Shown here: positions 6,780-16,122 of the stretch, piece by piece
Position numbering within the stretch: the stretch's first letter is position 1
How the letters are laid out: each line of letters opens with the position of its first letter
Origin: Bacteroidaceae bacterium
GTDB taxonomy: Bacteria > Bacteroidota > Bacteroidia > Bacteroidales > Bacteroidaceae
Length of the DNA stretch: 51,519 nt
Direction of reading: 5' to 3'
NCBI GenBank assembly: GCA_024682035.1
Contig: JAIKZS010000037.1
Location: forward strand, 1-51,519
Translations under genes and position numbers: made by a program
Notes under the pieces: generated by a model
Seen by the model: only the letters and a program-made list of their open reading frames with translations
Databases searched by the model: none
Told to the model about the DNA's origin: nothing

Positions 6780-8800
6780 TGGTTGAATCGTCCATAGTCA
6801 TATCGAATGCCACTTACGTCAATAGCTGGACTTGCTGCTTCTGCCGCCACCTTCGCTGCTTGTTCTGCAGCTTGTTTAGCAGCCTCTTCGGCAGCTTTGG
6901 CAGTTTCCTCGGCAATGCGAGCAGCCTCTTGAGCAGCCTTTACAGCTTGTTCTGCAGCCTTACGAGCATTCTCAGCTGCCATACGAGCTTGTTCCACAAT
7001 GTCATTGGTAGATGAGCTCAATGGTACTGACGGACTAGATGGAATGGCATCTGCCAAGGATGCCACATCAGTGGGTGTGTTTTTCAAGACCTCAGCAGCT
7101 TCTTCTTCGGCAATCTGACGCTGGTTCTCAGCATAATAGTTGCTCAAATCAGGCATAGCCTCTGGGTCGTCATAATAAGGAGTCTGCAAAGCTTCAGGCT
7201 GGTTAACGGTTTCCTGCACGTAAGGTTCTTCCAAAGAAGATTCTGCAGCAGATTCCATTGTCTCCGACTGATGTTCAGCAAGGGTTTCATCTGCAGCAGA
7301 TGTTTCTGAAGTAGCCACTTCTTCAGAGCTTTCAGCAGTCGAACTATCAACAGGCGTTTCATCATCAGCCACCTCCGACGATGCTTCACCAGTTACAGTT
7401 TCCTCGGTCGAAGTGCCAGCAGTGGGTGTTTCCTCTGTTGGAGTTTCCCCAGCTTTTGACTCTTCCGCTGTTGTTTCGCCCGATTTTTCTTCCTCAGAAG
7501 CAGGCAATTCCTCCTCTTTTTGTTTCTCTTCCGGCATCTCTTCTTCATCATCATCAATCTCAGGTCCTTCCTCCCAATAAATTTCATCGTTGATGATGAC
7601 CATACGAGGTTCACGTTTCTTTTTCTTCACAGGCGTAGCCTCTTTGGCTTCTGCCAAGGCATCCTTTACAGATGAATCAGTATTGGCCGTAAGTTCCTTG
7701 GTAGTACCATCGGAAGCATCCGCTGTTGCTGCAGCAGCACCAGCCACACCTGTAGCAGCAGCCGCTTTGTCCAAACGCTCTTGCAAAGCTTTGTTTTTCT
7801 CTTCAATCTTAGCCTGAGCAGCAGCCTCACGCTGTTTGCGGAAAGTATCATGGATATCTTTATCCTCAGGCTTAACCTGTTTTGCCTCTGCATCAGGGGC
7901 ATCAGGATCGCCACCACCATCAGGTTTCTTCTCTAAGGCAGGTGCAGGTCCATCGGGTTCATCACCTCCATCAGAGCCACCATCGCTAGTGTCATCAGCA
8001 TCAGCATCATCTTCGTCCTTCTCCTCCTTTATCATTAAGATACTCAACTCGTAAAGTGCGTACAAAGGCAAGGCCACAGCTGTCAGAGTAAACGGATCAC
8101 CCGTTGGAGTAATGATAGCAGCGGCAATGACAATCACCACGATGGCATGACGGCGATATTCGCGCAATGTGCTACGAGTAATCAAACCGAAGAGGGAGAG
8201 TAACCATGTTACCAAAGGCAACTCGAAGGCAATCCCCATGGCTAACACCAACATCATAAAGTTGTCGATGTAGGAGTTAAGTGAGATGAGCGTGTCAATA
8301 TTTTCACTCAAATCATAGGTAGAGAGAAAGCGCAACGCCAACGGATAGACCATGAAATAGCCCACAGCCATACCGATGTAGAACATGACATTGCCCAAAA
8401 GCAACGCCTTACGCACGCCAGCAGCCTCGTTGGGATAAAGAGCAGGCCGAATGAAGAGCCAGATTTCCCAAAAGATATAAGGAACCAGGATGATAATTGA
8501 AAGAACGAATGACGTAGTGAGATGCACAAAGAAAGGTGCTGCCAGATTGATATTCTGCAACTTGATGTCAAAACGCTGGGTAAAGAAATCGCCCGTCAGG
8601 TTGAACACCTCACCTATCTTTCGTAGGAATCCATAGAAGACAAAATTGTCGTGGCACGGCCCCATGATAACAGGGTCGAAAATGTACGGCATAGCAATAA
8701 AGAAACCTATGGCCAATACAAACCACAATCCCACAATACGGGCCAATGCCCAGCGTAGCACATCTAAGTGCTCCCAAAACGTCAATTCTCTGTCTTCCAT
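6776..8800 (-). CDS. tatC: Sec-independent translocase TatC with long C-terminal extension
   Basis: Residues 1 to ~260 are a complete TatC: an N-terminal FWEHLDVLRW motif, the periplasmic loop, six predicted membrane segments and the conserved acidic residue in MGIAFELPL. TatC recognises twin-arginine signal peptides and, with TatA, exports folded proteins. The remaining ~415 residues are not part of TatC. They comprise a Gly/Asp-rich acidic region, a charged helical region, a long Thr/Glu/Ser-rich stretch and a terminal Ala/Glu-rich helix of about 60 residues resembling TolA-like coils. Typical TatC is 230-290 aa. The frame is continuous, and codon use in the tail looks like that of its neighbours. 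TatA lies just upstream. Confidence 0.92.
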   Translation of the reverse strand: MEDRELTFWEHLDVLRWALARIVGLWFVLAIGFFIAMPYIFDPVIMGPCHDNFVFYGFLRKIGEVFNLTGDFFTQRFDIKLQNINLAAPFFVHLTTSFVLSIIILVPYIFWEIWLFIRPALYPNEAAGVRKALLLGNVMFYIGMAVGYFMVYPLALRFLSTYDLSENIDTLISLNSYIDNFMMLVLAMGIAFELPLVTWLLSLFGLITRSTLREYRRHAIVVIVIAAAIITPTGDPFTLTAVALPLYALYELSILMIKEEKDEDDADADDTSDGGSDGGDEPDGPAPALEKKPDGGGDPDAPDAEAKQVKPEDKDIHDTFRKQREAAAQAKIEEKNKALQERLDKAAAATGVAGAAAATADASDGTTKELTANTDSSVKDALAEAKEATPVKKKKREPRMVIINDEIYWEEGPEIDDDEEEMPEEKQKEEELPASEEEKSGETTAEESKAGETPTEETPTAGTSTEETVTGEASSEVADDETPVDSSTAESSEEVATSETSAADETLAEHQSETMESAAESSLEEPYVQETVNQPEALQTPYYDDPEAMPDLSNYYAENQRQIAEEEAAEVLKNTPTDVASLADAIPSSPSVPLSSSTNDIVEQARMAAENARKAAEQAVKAAQEAARIAEETAKAAEEAAKQAAEQAAKVAAEAASPAIDVSGIRYDYGRFNQ

Positions 8801-8870
8801 AATTCAATAGATAATGATAAATGAGATTGAAGCAATCATTCCTCCGTTAGCTACACACTATTCTAGTAAC

Positions 8871-8939
8871 CAACTATCAACTCTCCACTCTCAACTATCA
8901 ACTATCAACTATCAATTATCAATTATCAATTATCAATTA
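8871..8939. repeat. Ten-unit heptanucleotide array between tatA and tatC
   Basis: Ten consecutive 7-bp units fill this interval: CAACTAT, CAACTCT, CCACTCT, CAACTAT three times, CAATTAT three times and a final CAATTAA. The last unit contains the tatA stop codon on the minus strand. Variation grades across the array, as expected for slippage plus point mutation. Confidence 0.9.
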
Positions 8940-9158
8940 ATTATCCTTAGCCTTTGTGTCCTTATCTTCCAGTTCCTTAGTAGCTTCATTGATTTCGCTC
9001 TTAGCCTCATTAACACCATCCTTGAAGCTCTTAACGCCCTTACCAAGACCCTTCATCAATTCAGGAATTTTCTTGCCACCAAACAGTAACAGGATGATCA
9101 ACGCGATAATGATCCATTCTGAGCCCGAAGGCATAAACATTAACAGTAAGTTTTCCAT
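8937..9158 (-). CDS. tatA: Twin-arginine translocase subunit TatA/E
   Basis: This 73-residue protein has one N-terminal membrane helix ([17 protein letters not shown]), the FGGKKIPEL hinge and amphipathic helix with [12 protein letters not shown], and a charged C-terminal tail. This is the standard TatA layout; TatA oligomers form the export path opened by TatC. No separate tatB is present, as is common in Bacteroidetes. It lies 40 bp after murF-alr and 136 bp before tatC, with the heptamer array between the tat genes. Its promoter is probably that of the operon upstream. Confidence 0.93.
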   Translation of the reverse strand: MENLLLMFMPSGSEWIIIALIILLLFGGKKIPELMKGLGKGVKSFKDGVNEAKSEINEATKELEDKDTKAKDN

Positions 9159-9198
9159 AATTCAATTGTTTTAATATTGTTAATAATAATTTTTATCT

Positions 9199-11679
9199 TT
9201 AATCTTGAAAATAAATTCGTTTCACTCGTGTGCTCACACTGGTCAGGACCTCATAAGGAATGGTATCCAGCGTATCGCTTAACACCGTTACAGGCAGGTG
9301 GTCGCCAAAAATCTCCACCTTGTCACCTTCCTTGCAGTCAATGTCGGTAACATCAATCATGCACACATCCATGCAAATATTTCCTACATAAGGTGCTTTC
9401 TGACCATTCACCAAGCAATAGCAGTGCCCATTACCCAGGTGACGGTTCAAACCATCGGCATAACCGATAGGTATGGCAGCAATGCGTGACGGCCGAGTAA
9501 GATGCCCCTTACGGCTATAGCCCACCGTTTCGTCAGCTGGCACATCGTGCGTCTGTAAGATGGTAGTCTTCAGGGTACAAACATTGTGCATGACCGCATT
9601 CGTAATTGGGTTGATGCCATAGAGACCTAACCCTAAGCGCACCATATCCATCTGAATGTCAGGAAAACGCTCTATACCAGCTGAATTGCACAAATGACGC
9701 AGTATCTTATGCGGAAAGGCAGCTTGCAGCTCGGCAGATGCTTTCAGGAAAGTATTGATCTGTCGGCAGGAGAAAGCATCGAATTGCTCGGAATCACTAC
9801 CCACGAAATGTGAGAAGACCGACCTGACGATCAGGGCATTCTGACGCTTCAAGCGTTGTATCAAAGCTGGCATGTCAGAAGGGTCGAAACCCAAGCGATG
9901 CATGCCTGTATCCAGTTTAATATGAATAGGATAATTGGTGATGCCCTCTTTCTCGGCAGCATCAATCAATGCCTCCAACCAATGGAAACTATACACCTCT
10001 GGTTCCAGCTTATAGTCGAACATGGTCTTAAAGGCCGTCATCTCAGGATTCATAATCAGTATATTGGCATGAATACCAGCCTTGCGCAATTCGGCACCTT
10101 CATCAGCCACGGCCACTGCCAAGTAATCCACCCGATGATCCTGCAATGTGCGAGCCACCTCGATAGCCCCTGCTCCATAGGCCGAGGCCTTCACCATGCA
10201 CACCATTTTGGTGGTAGGTTTCAGCAGACTGCGATAGTAGTTGAGGTTGGCTACCAAAGCACTCAGGTTCACCTCTAAGATGGTTTCATGCACCTTCTTC
10301 TCAATCGCCTCTGTCAATTCATCGAAACCAAACTTACGTGCCCCCTTTATCAAAATCATCTCATGTTCCAAGTTCAGCTTCCTATCATTGATGGCCTTCA
10401 TCAAATCGGCCGTAGTATGGAAGAAAGATTTTTCCATATTAAATTCGTCGGCACAAGAAGCAATCTCCTCACCCACACCAATGATGCGATGAATGTCTTT
10501 GCTCTTTAGGAGTTGTGCCACCTGGCCATACAGCATATGCGCCTTCTTGCCAGTTTCTAATATATCGCTCAGTATCAGCGTACGCTTCAATTGCTTATCT
10601 TGCGAACGACGATACAAGAAATCCAAAGCCAGTTCCAGAGAAGTGAGATCAGAATTATAGCTGTCGTTGATGAGCATGCAACCATTCTTTCCCTCCTTCA
10701 CCTCCAGACGCATAGCCACAGGTTCGAGTTTCGCCATGCGCTCGGCAATCTGCTCGGGGGGTAACATTAAATAGCAGCAAACGCCTAAGCAATGCAATGA
10801 ATTCTCAATAGAGGCATCGTCAATGAATGGCAAAGTAAAACGGTTCTCCATGTCCAAATAACGATAAGTTATCAGCGTACTCTCATCACCTTTTTGCACC
10901 TTACTTATATATAAAGGCCTATCACCATCCTTACGACTCCACGCCATTGATCGGGTAGCCAACAAAGAGTTGTTTACACAATTATTGATAAAATCATCAT
11001 CGCCATTGTAAATCACCACATCGCTGTCACGGAATAGTGTCAACTTCTCCATACATTTCACCTGACGTGAGAAGAAATTCTCCTGATGCGCCCCACCAAT
11101 GTTGGTAATCACTCCGATGGTTGGCTGAATGATGTCACGCAGCGACTCCATTTCACCAGGTTGGGATATACCTGCTTCAAAGATGGCCAATTCGGTACCT
11201 TCGTGCAATTGCCATACAGACAAAGGCACACCAATCTGCGAGTTATAACTGCGAGGAGAGCGCACCACCACTCTATCTGGACTCAGCAATTGGTGCAACC
11301 ATTCCTTCACCACCGTTTTGCCGTTACTGCCAGTAACGCCCACCACAGGAATATGGAATTGTTTCCTAATGCTTTGTGCCAACTTTTGCAGGGCTTTTAG
11401 CGTATTGGGTACCAGTAAAATATTGGTATCCTTTAAATTGAGGGCTTCCACCCCACTGTATTCGGCGCGAGCCACCACAAAGTTTCTTACACCACGTTGA
11501 TATAGTTCATTGATATAATTTACACCACTGTTGCGCTTTGTCGTCAAGGCAAAGAACAGAGTTGCCTCAGGAAAACTGAGGGAGCGACTGTCTGTCAACA
11601 GCCAATCGATGGTAGCAGGGGTATCACCTACCCGCTGTGCGCCCATCTCTAATGCAATCTGTTCAATTTGGTAAGACAT
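9199..11679 (-). CDS. murF-alr: Bifunctional UDP-MurNAc-tripeptide:D-Ala-D-Ala ligase / alanine racemase
   Basis: The N-terminal ~450 residues are MurF: the ATP loop VVGVTGSNGKT near residues 112-122 and the ligase core follow the Mur family. From about residue 455 the protein is a complete alanine racemase, with the PLP-lysine motif MVKASAYGAG and the racemase C-terminal barrel containing GYADGLNR and GNICMD. One polypeptide thus makes D-alanine and adds D-Ala-D-Ala to the peptidoglycan precursor in the cytoplasm. This fusion is established in Bacteroidetes. The start overlaps the end of the GSCFA gene by 31 bp, indicating tight coupling. Confidence 0.95.
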   Translation of the reverse strand: MSYQIEQIALEMGAQRVGDTPATIDWLLTDSRSLSFPEATLFFALTTKRNSGVNYINELYQRGVRNFVVARAEYSGVEALNLKDTNILLVPNTLKALQKLAQSIRKQFHIPVVGVTGSNGKTVVKEWLHQLLSPDRVVVRSPRSYNSQIGVPLSVWQLHEGTELAIFEAGISQPGEMESLRDIIQPTIGVITNIGGAHQENFFSRQVKCMEKLTLFRDSDVVIYNGDDDFINNCVNNSLLATRSMAWSRKDGDRPLYISKVQKGDESTLITYRYLDMENRFTLPFIDDASIENSLHCLGVCCYLMLPPEQIAERMAKLEPVAMRLEVKEGKNGCMLINDSYNSDLTSLELALDFLYRRSQDKQLKRTLILSDILETGKKAHMLYGQVAQLLKSKDIHRIIGVGEEIASCADEFNMEKSFFHTTADLMKAINDRKLNLEHEMILIKGARKFGFDELTEAIEKKVHETILEVNLSALVANLNYYRSLLKPTTKMVCMVKASAYGAGAIEVARTLQDHRVDYLAVAVADEGAELRKAGIHANILIMNPEMTAFKTMFDYKLEPEVYSFHWLEALIDAAEKEGITNYPIHIKLDTGMHRLGFDPSDMPALIQRLKRQNALIVRSVFSHFVGSDSEQFDAFSCRQINTFLKASAELQAAFPHKILRHLCNSAGIERFPDIQMDMVRLGLGLYGINPITNAVMHNVCTLKTTILQTHDVPADETVGYSRKGHLTRPSRIAAIPIGYADGLNRHLGNGHCYCLVNGQKAPYVGNICMDVCMIDVTDIDCKEGDKVEIFGDHLPVTVLSDTLDTIPYEVLTSVSTRVKRIYFQD

Positions 11680-12644
11680 GATTCTTTTTCTTTTTCGAAA
11701 TCAAAGTAAGGATATTTTTCTGAAAGTGTTTCTATTTTTAACACAATTTGATGCAAAAAACGTGCATACTCTTTCGATTCTGGATGCAAAGGACGGTGTT
11801 CCATCATTTTTTTTATTTCTTTAACACTTTCCATCGTTTCTATAGCCTCTTGGGTAAAATATGCCGTTGTGAATCGTTGCCAAATGTATTCGACGGCCAT
11901 TTCGGACGGATGCACCAGATCATCAGCATAAAAACGATAATCGCGCAATTCATCCATTAACAATTCATAGGCAGGAAAATATAACACCTGACTGGGAAAC
12001 AGCTGTTTAAGTTCATCGATGGCCAATAAGAGGGTTGCCTTACTGAGCTGGTTCTCATGCAGGCCGTCGCGAACGTGCCGAATAGGACTCACGGTAAACA
12101 AGATACGGCAACTTGGGTTGACCTCCCAGATGGCCGATAGCACTGACCTATAGGTACGCACGATCTCATCGACCGACAACCGTCGGCGACTGAACAGTTT
12201 TTCTGGCAATTTATGACAATTAGCCACCACCTTACCAGTCAGTTTCCTTTCATACACATAAGCCGAGCCAAAAGTGATCAACAAGCAAGAAATCTGTTGC
12301 AAAATCTCCTGACAATCATCCAATGATTGATGAATGTTTGCCATCAACTCTTGCTGAGTAGGGGCAGAAAAATCACCATGAAACGACAAACTGTGCCAAC
12401 ACCCTTCGTGATAAACAAAATCGTCGTTGGTAGGGAATTGATGTTTCAGCAACATACCCAGCGAAGAGGCAATGCTCAGGGGGTTGTATAATACCCCAAA
12501 TGGGTTCACTTTACATCGCAGTTTGACCCCTTGCAAGCGTTTACCCATTTCTGTAACAAAGCAAGAACCCATCATGAGCAGGGCATCAGCATAGCCAAGT
12601 TGGGGAGAAATTTTGCTTATATTAACGCTTGTAAAAAGGTTCAT
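11649..12644 (-). CDS. GSCFA domain-containing protein
   Basis: A 331-residue protein with the family-defining GSCFV motif at residues 27-31, followed by NPFGVLYNP and, near the middle, LLITFGSAYVY. This matches the GSCFA family, which is related to SGNH/GDSL-type hydrolases; substrate and exact role are unknown. No signal peptide is visible. It is the first gene of the minus-strand operon that continues with murF-alr, tatA and tatC. The close link with a cell-wall enzyme is common in Bacteroidales and may hint at an envelope role (inference). A TAnnTTTG element lies about 27 bp upstream. Confidence 0.85.
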   Translation of the reverse strand: MNLFTSVNISKISPQLGYADALLMMGSCFVTEMGKRLQGVKLRCKVNPFGVLYNPLSIASSLGMLLKHQFPTNDDFVYHEGCWHSLSFHGDFSAPTQQELMANIHQSLDDCQEILQQISCLLITFGSAYVYERKLTGKVVANCHKLPEKLFSRRRLSVDEIVRTYRSVLSAIWEVNPSCRILFTVSPIRHVRDGLHENQLSKATLLLAIDELKQLFPSQVLYFPAYELLMDELRDYRFYADDLVHPSEMAVEYIWQRFTTAYFTQEAIETMESVKEIKKMMEHRPLHPESKEYARFLHQIVLKIETLSEKYPYFDFEKEKESCLTKLNRLH

Positions 12645-12670
12645 GAATATATTTTTTCTTAAAGTTAGTG

Positions 12671-12678
12671 CAAAGATA
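12671..12678 (-). promoter_or_regulatory. Promoter -7 element of the GSCFA-murF-tat operon
   Basis: On the minus strand this reads TATCTTTG, an exact TAnnTTTG match. A TTTG lies upstream at 12704-12707, but the 25-bp spacing is longer than consensus. Confidence 0.5.
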
Positions 12679-12691
12679 ACGTTTATTTATG

Positions 12692-12699
12692 TATTTTTG
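12692..12699 (+). promoter_or_regulatory. Promoter -7 element of dxs
   Basis: TATTTTTG is an exact TAnnTTTG match ending 19 bp before the dxs ATG. No good TTTG is present at -33. It overlaps the zone of the divergent GSCFA promoter, so the two directions may compete. Confidence 0.5.
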
Positions 12700-12718
12700 C
12701 ATCCAAAGTGGTTAAAAT

Positions 12719-14623
12719 ATGAACGAAGAACAAACTACATATAGCCTACTTGAACAAATAAATGATCCAGAGGACCTTCGAAAACTCCCTGTGAAACAGC
12801 TTCATGAAGTTTGCAAGGAATTACGAGAAGACATCATTAAGGAAGTATCACGTAACCCTGGACATTTTGGCTCGAGCTTAGGTACCGTAGAACTAACCGT
12901 TGCCTTACACTATGTATTCCAGACGCCTAATGATTTGATAGTATGGGATGTAGGACACCAGGCTTATGGACATAAAATACTGACAGGCAGGCGCGAAGCC
13001 TTTGCTACCAATCGTCAGTTCAAGGGCATTCGCCCCTTCCCCTCACCAGAAGAAAGCGTGTATGACACCTTTGCCTGTGGTCATGCTTCCAATTCTATTT
13101 CTGCAGCATTGGGCATGGCTGTTGCTGCCCGACTTCGAGGCGAGAACAACAAACATGTGATAGCCGTTATTGGCGATGGCAGCATGAGTGGAGGTTTGGC
13201 ATTTGAGGGCCTCAACAATGCTTCTTCAACCCCCAACGATTTGTTGATTATACTGAATGACAACAACATGTCAATCGATAATAGCGTGGGTGGCATGAAG
13301 CAATATTTGTTGAACCTCACCACTACTCCCAGCTATAACCAGCTTCGCTATACAGCCTCCGTTGCTATGGAGAAGATAGGTTTGCTGAACGACCAAAGTA
13401 GGAAGAAGCTGATTCGTTTGGGCAACAGTTTGAAGTCATTTGCTGCCAACCAGCAAAACATGTTTGAGGGTTTGAACATACGCTATTTCGGTCCTATTGA
13501 CGGACACAACGTTGAGGAAATCATCCGTGTGCTGAACAACATCAAGGACATGAAAGGTCCCAAGCTGTTACACCTGCACACCAAGAAAGGCAAAGGCTTT
13601 AAACCGGCAGAAGAAGATCCTGCTTTTTGGCATGCCACCAGCAAATTCAATCCTCTTACTGGCGAGCGCATACCAGAAGACACACTGAACCTGCCCCCCA
13701 AATACCAAGATGTATTTGGAGAAACATTGGTAGAGTTAGCAAAGCAAAACGATAAGATAGTGGGCATTACGCCTGCCATGTTGCAAGGCAGCAGCATGAA
13801 CAAACTCATGGAAGTGTTTCCTGACCGAACCTTCGATGTGGGCATTGCAGAAGGCCATGCTGTGACCTTTAGCGGTGGTTTGGCCAAAGAGGGCATGCTA
13901 CCATTTTGCAGCATCTACTCCTCTTTTATGCAACGTGCATACGACCATATTATACACGACGTGGCCTTCTTGAAGTTGCCCGTGGTGTTCTGTCTCGACC
14001 GAGCCGGTATTGTGGGCGAAGATGGACCTACGCACCATGGCATGATGGACATGGCAGCTTTGCGACCCATCCCTAACCTTACCATCGCTTCACCAATGAA
14101 TGAAGTGGAGTTGCGCCATTTGATGTATACAGCTCAGTTGCCCGGCAAAGGTCCGTTTGCGATTCGTTACCCCAGAGGCCGTGGTTTGAGTACCGATTGG
14201 CGACAGCCTATGCATGAGATACCAGTGGGCAAAGGCCGAAAGCTGAAAGAAGGTACTGATTTGGCCGTTATCACTATTGGTCCTATTGGAAACGTTGCTG
14301 CCAAAGCCATTGCCAGAGCAGAGAAAGACAAGGGGTTGAGCATAGCTCACTACGACCTGCGATTCCTTAAACCGCTGGATACTGGGATGTTGCATGAAAT
14401 TGGCCAGCAATTCAAACATATTATAACGGTAGAAGATGGCATCAGGAAAGGTGGCATGGGAAGTGCCGTACTTGAGTTTATGGCTGATCATGGCTATACC
14501 CCTTTGGTGAAGCGCATTGGCATACCAGATACTTTTATTGAGCATGGATCGCCAGAAGATTTATATCACTTGTGTGGCATGGATGAAGAAGGCATCTATA
14601 AGGAAATCATCATGAAAGAATGA
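12719..14623 (+). CDS. dxs: 1-deoxy-D-xylulose-5-phosphate synthase
   Basis: This enzyme condenses pyruvate and glyceraldehyde 3-phosphate to 1-deoxyxylulose 5-phosphate, the first step of MEP isoprenoid synthesis; it needs thiamine diphosphate and Mg2+. The 634-residue length is standard. Visible signatures are the substrate-region histidine in PGHFGSS, the TPP motif GDGSMSGG...NN, and [15 protein letters not shown] in the pyrimidine-binding domain. The C-terminal transketolase domain is complete. The gene is expressed from its own promoter just upstream, and trkA follows after a 158-bp spacer. Confidence 0.96.
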   Translation: MNEEQTTYSLLEQINDPEDLRKLPVKQLHEVCKELREDIIKEVSRNPGHFGSSLGTVELTVALHYVFQTPNDLIVWDVGHQAYGHKILTGRREAFATNRQFKGIRPFPSPEESVYDTFACGHASNSISAALGMAVAARLRGENNKHVIAVIGDGSMSGGLAFEGLNNASSTPNDLLIILNDNNMSIDNSVGGMKQYLLNLTTTPSYNQLRYTASVAMEKIGLLNDQSRKKLIRLGNSLKSFAANQQNMFEGLNIRYFGPIDGHNVEEIIRVLNNIKDMKGPKLLHLHTKKGKGFKPAEEDPAFWHATSKFNPLTGERIPEDTLNLPPKYQDVFGETLVELAKQNDKIVGITPAMLQGSSMNKLMEVFPDRTFDVGIAEGHAVTFSGGLAKEGMLPFCSIYSSFMQRAYDHIIHDVAFLKLPVVFCLDRAGIVGEDGPTHHGMMDMAALRPIPNLTIASPMNEVELRHLMYTAQLPGKGPFAIRYPRGRGLSTDWRQPMHEIPVGKGRKLKEGTDLAVITIGPIGNVAAKAIARAEKDKGLSIAHYDLRFLKPLDTGMLHEIGQQFKHIITVEDGIRKGGMGSAVLEFMADHGYTPLVKRIGIPDTFIEHGSPEDLYHLCGMDEEGIYKEIIMKE

Positions 14624-14781
14624 AAACTTTCTGGAGCAGTGAGGGCAGAGTAAAGCTTGCTTGAACTATGCCGAGTCGCGACAGAATTGGGCGTAGCCAA
14701 TGAAGGATAAAGGAATACTTATTAATTCTAAATTTTTCATTTCCTTCAGCTCTTTTTTGACAAGAAGAAAAAAGTAATACG

Positions 14782-16122
14782 ATGAAGATAATAATTGCAG
14801 GAGCAGGAGCAGTGGGTACTCATTTGGCCAAACTGCTTTCGCGAGAAAAACAGGATATCTACCTCATGGATGAGAGTGAAGAGAAGCTCAATGTGTTGGG
14901 CAACAACTTCGACCTCATGACGGTAGTGGCGTCTCCCATATCTATTCAGGCTTTAAAAGATGTGGGCGCATCGGATGCCGACCTGTTTATTGCCGTTACT
15001 CCTGACGAAAGCACCAACTCCATGGCCTGTATGCTGGCGCGCAGTCTGGGTGCAAAGAAAACAGTGGCCCGCATTGACAAATATGAATACATAGAGTCTA
15101 AGAATCAAGAGTTTTTCAAACGCATGGGCATTGGCTCGCTCATTTATCCAGAACACCTGGCAGCTAAAGAAATCATTTCGTCCATCCGCATGAGTTGGGT
15201 GAGACAATGGTGGGAATTTAGCAATGGTGCTTTGATATTGGTAGGTGCAAAACTGCGTGAGAAAGCTGAGATTCTGAACATTCCGCTAAAAGTTCTGGGA
15301 TCGCCCGACCTCCCCTATCATATTGTAGCCATTAAGCGTGGCAATGAAACCATCATTCCAGGTGGTAACGACGAACTGAAACTACATGATATCGTTTACT
15401 TTACGACTACCCGAAAATATGTACCTTATGTGCGAAAGATTGCCGGCAAGGAAGACTATCCTGATGTGCGTAACGTCATGATTATGGGAGGTAGCCGTAT
15501 TGCCATCCGCACAGCTATGTATGTGCCTGATTACATGCAAGTAAAGATTATTGAGCAGAACATTGACCGTTGTCATTACCTCACCAACATGCTTAGCGAT
15601 AAGACGATGATCATCAATGGCGACGGACGCGATCTGGACCTGCTCATGCAGGAAGGCTTGCAAAACACCGATGCTTTCGTAGCTCTGACGGGCAACAGCG
15701 AAACCAACATCCTGGCCTGTTTAGCAGCCAAGCGTATGGGTGTGGAAAAAACTGTAGCAGAGGTAGAGAACATCGATTATATCAGCATGGCTGAGAGCTT
15801 GGACATTGGTACGGTCATCAACAAGAAACTTATTGCTGCTTCGCACATTTACCAGATGATGTTGGATGCGGATGTGAGCAATGTGAAATGCCTGACTTTT
15901 GCCGATGCCGACGTTGCTGAATTCAATGTCAAGGAAAATTCACGCGCCACCAAGCATTTTGTAAAAGATTTAGGTCTGCCTCGCGGAGCTACCATCGGTG
16001 GTATGGTACGCAACGGAGAGGGTATCTTGGTAAGAGGTAACACACGCATAGAACCAGGCGACCATGTAATGGTGTTCTGCCTGAAACAGACCATTCAGAA
16101 GATTGAAAAGTTCTTTAACTGA
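14782..16122 (+). CDS. trkA: Trk system potassium uptake regulator TrkA
   Basis: A cytoplasmic 446-residue protein with two tandem RCK modules, each consisting of an NAD-binding Rossmann fold and a TrkA-C domain. The first starts with GAGAVGTHLAKLL; the second begins near residue 230 with MIMGGSRIAIRTA. It binds nucleotides and gates the TrkH channel. The stop codon TGA shares its last base with the trkH ATG, so the two are coupled. Confidence 0.95.
   Translation: MKIIIAGAGAVGTHLAKLLSREKQDIYLMDESEEKLNVLGNNFDLMTVVASPISIQALKDVGASDADLFIAVTPDESTNSMACMLARSLGAKKTVARIDKYEYIESKNQEFFKRMGIGSLIYPEHLAAKEIISSIRMSWVRQWWEFSNGALILVGAKLREKAEILNIPLKVLGSPDLPYHIVAIKRGNETIIPGGNDELKLHDIVYFTTTRKYVPYVRKIAGKEDYPDVRNVMIMGGSRIAIRTAMYVPDYMQVKIIEQNIDRCHYLTNMLSDKTMIINGDGRDLDLLMQEGLQNTDAFVALTGNSETNILACLAAKRMGVEKTVAEVENIDYISMAESLDIGTVINKKLIAASHIYQMMLDADVSNVKCLTFADADVAEFNVKENSRATKHFVKDLGLPRGATIGGMVRNGEGILVRGNTRIEPGDHVMVFCLKQTIQKIEKFFN

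Noticed and set aside
14624-14781. dxs-trkA spacer as a possible RNA gene
   Set aside because: No consensus promoter, strong stem or ORF is visible; only a near-match TAAATTTT is present.
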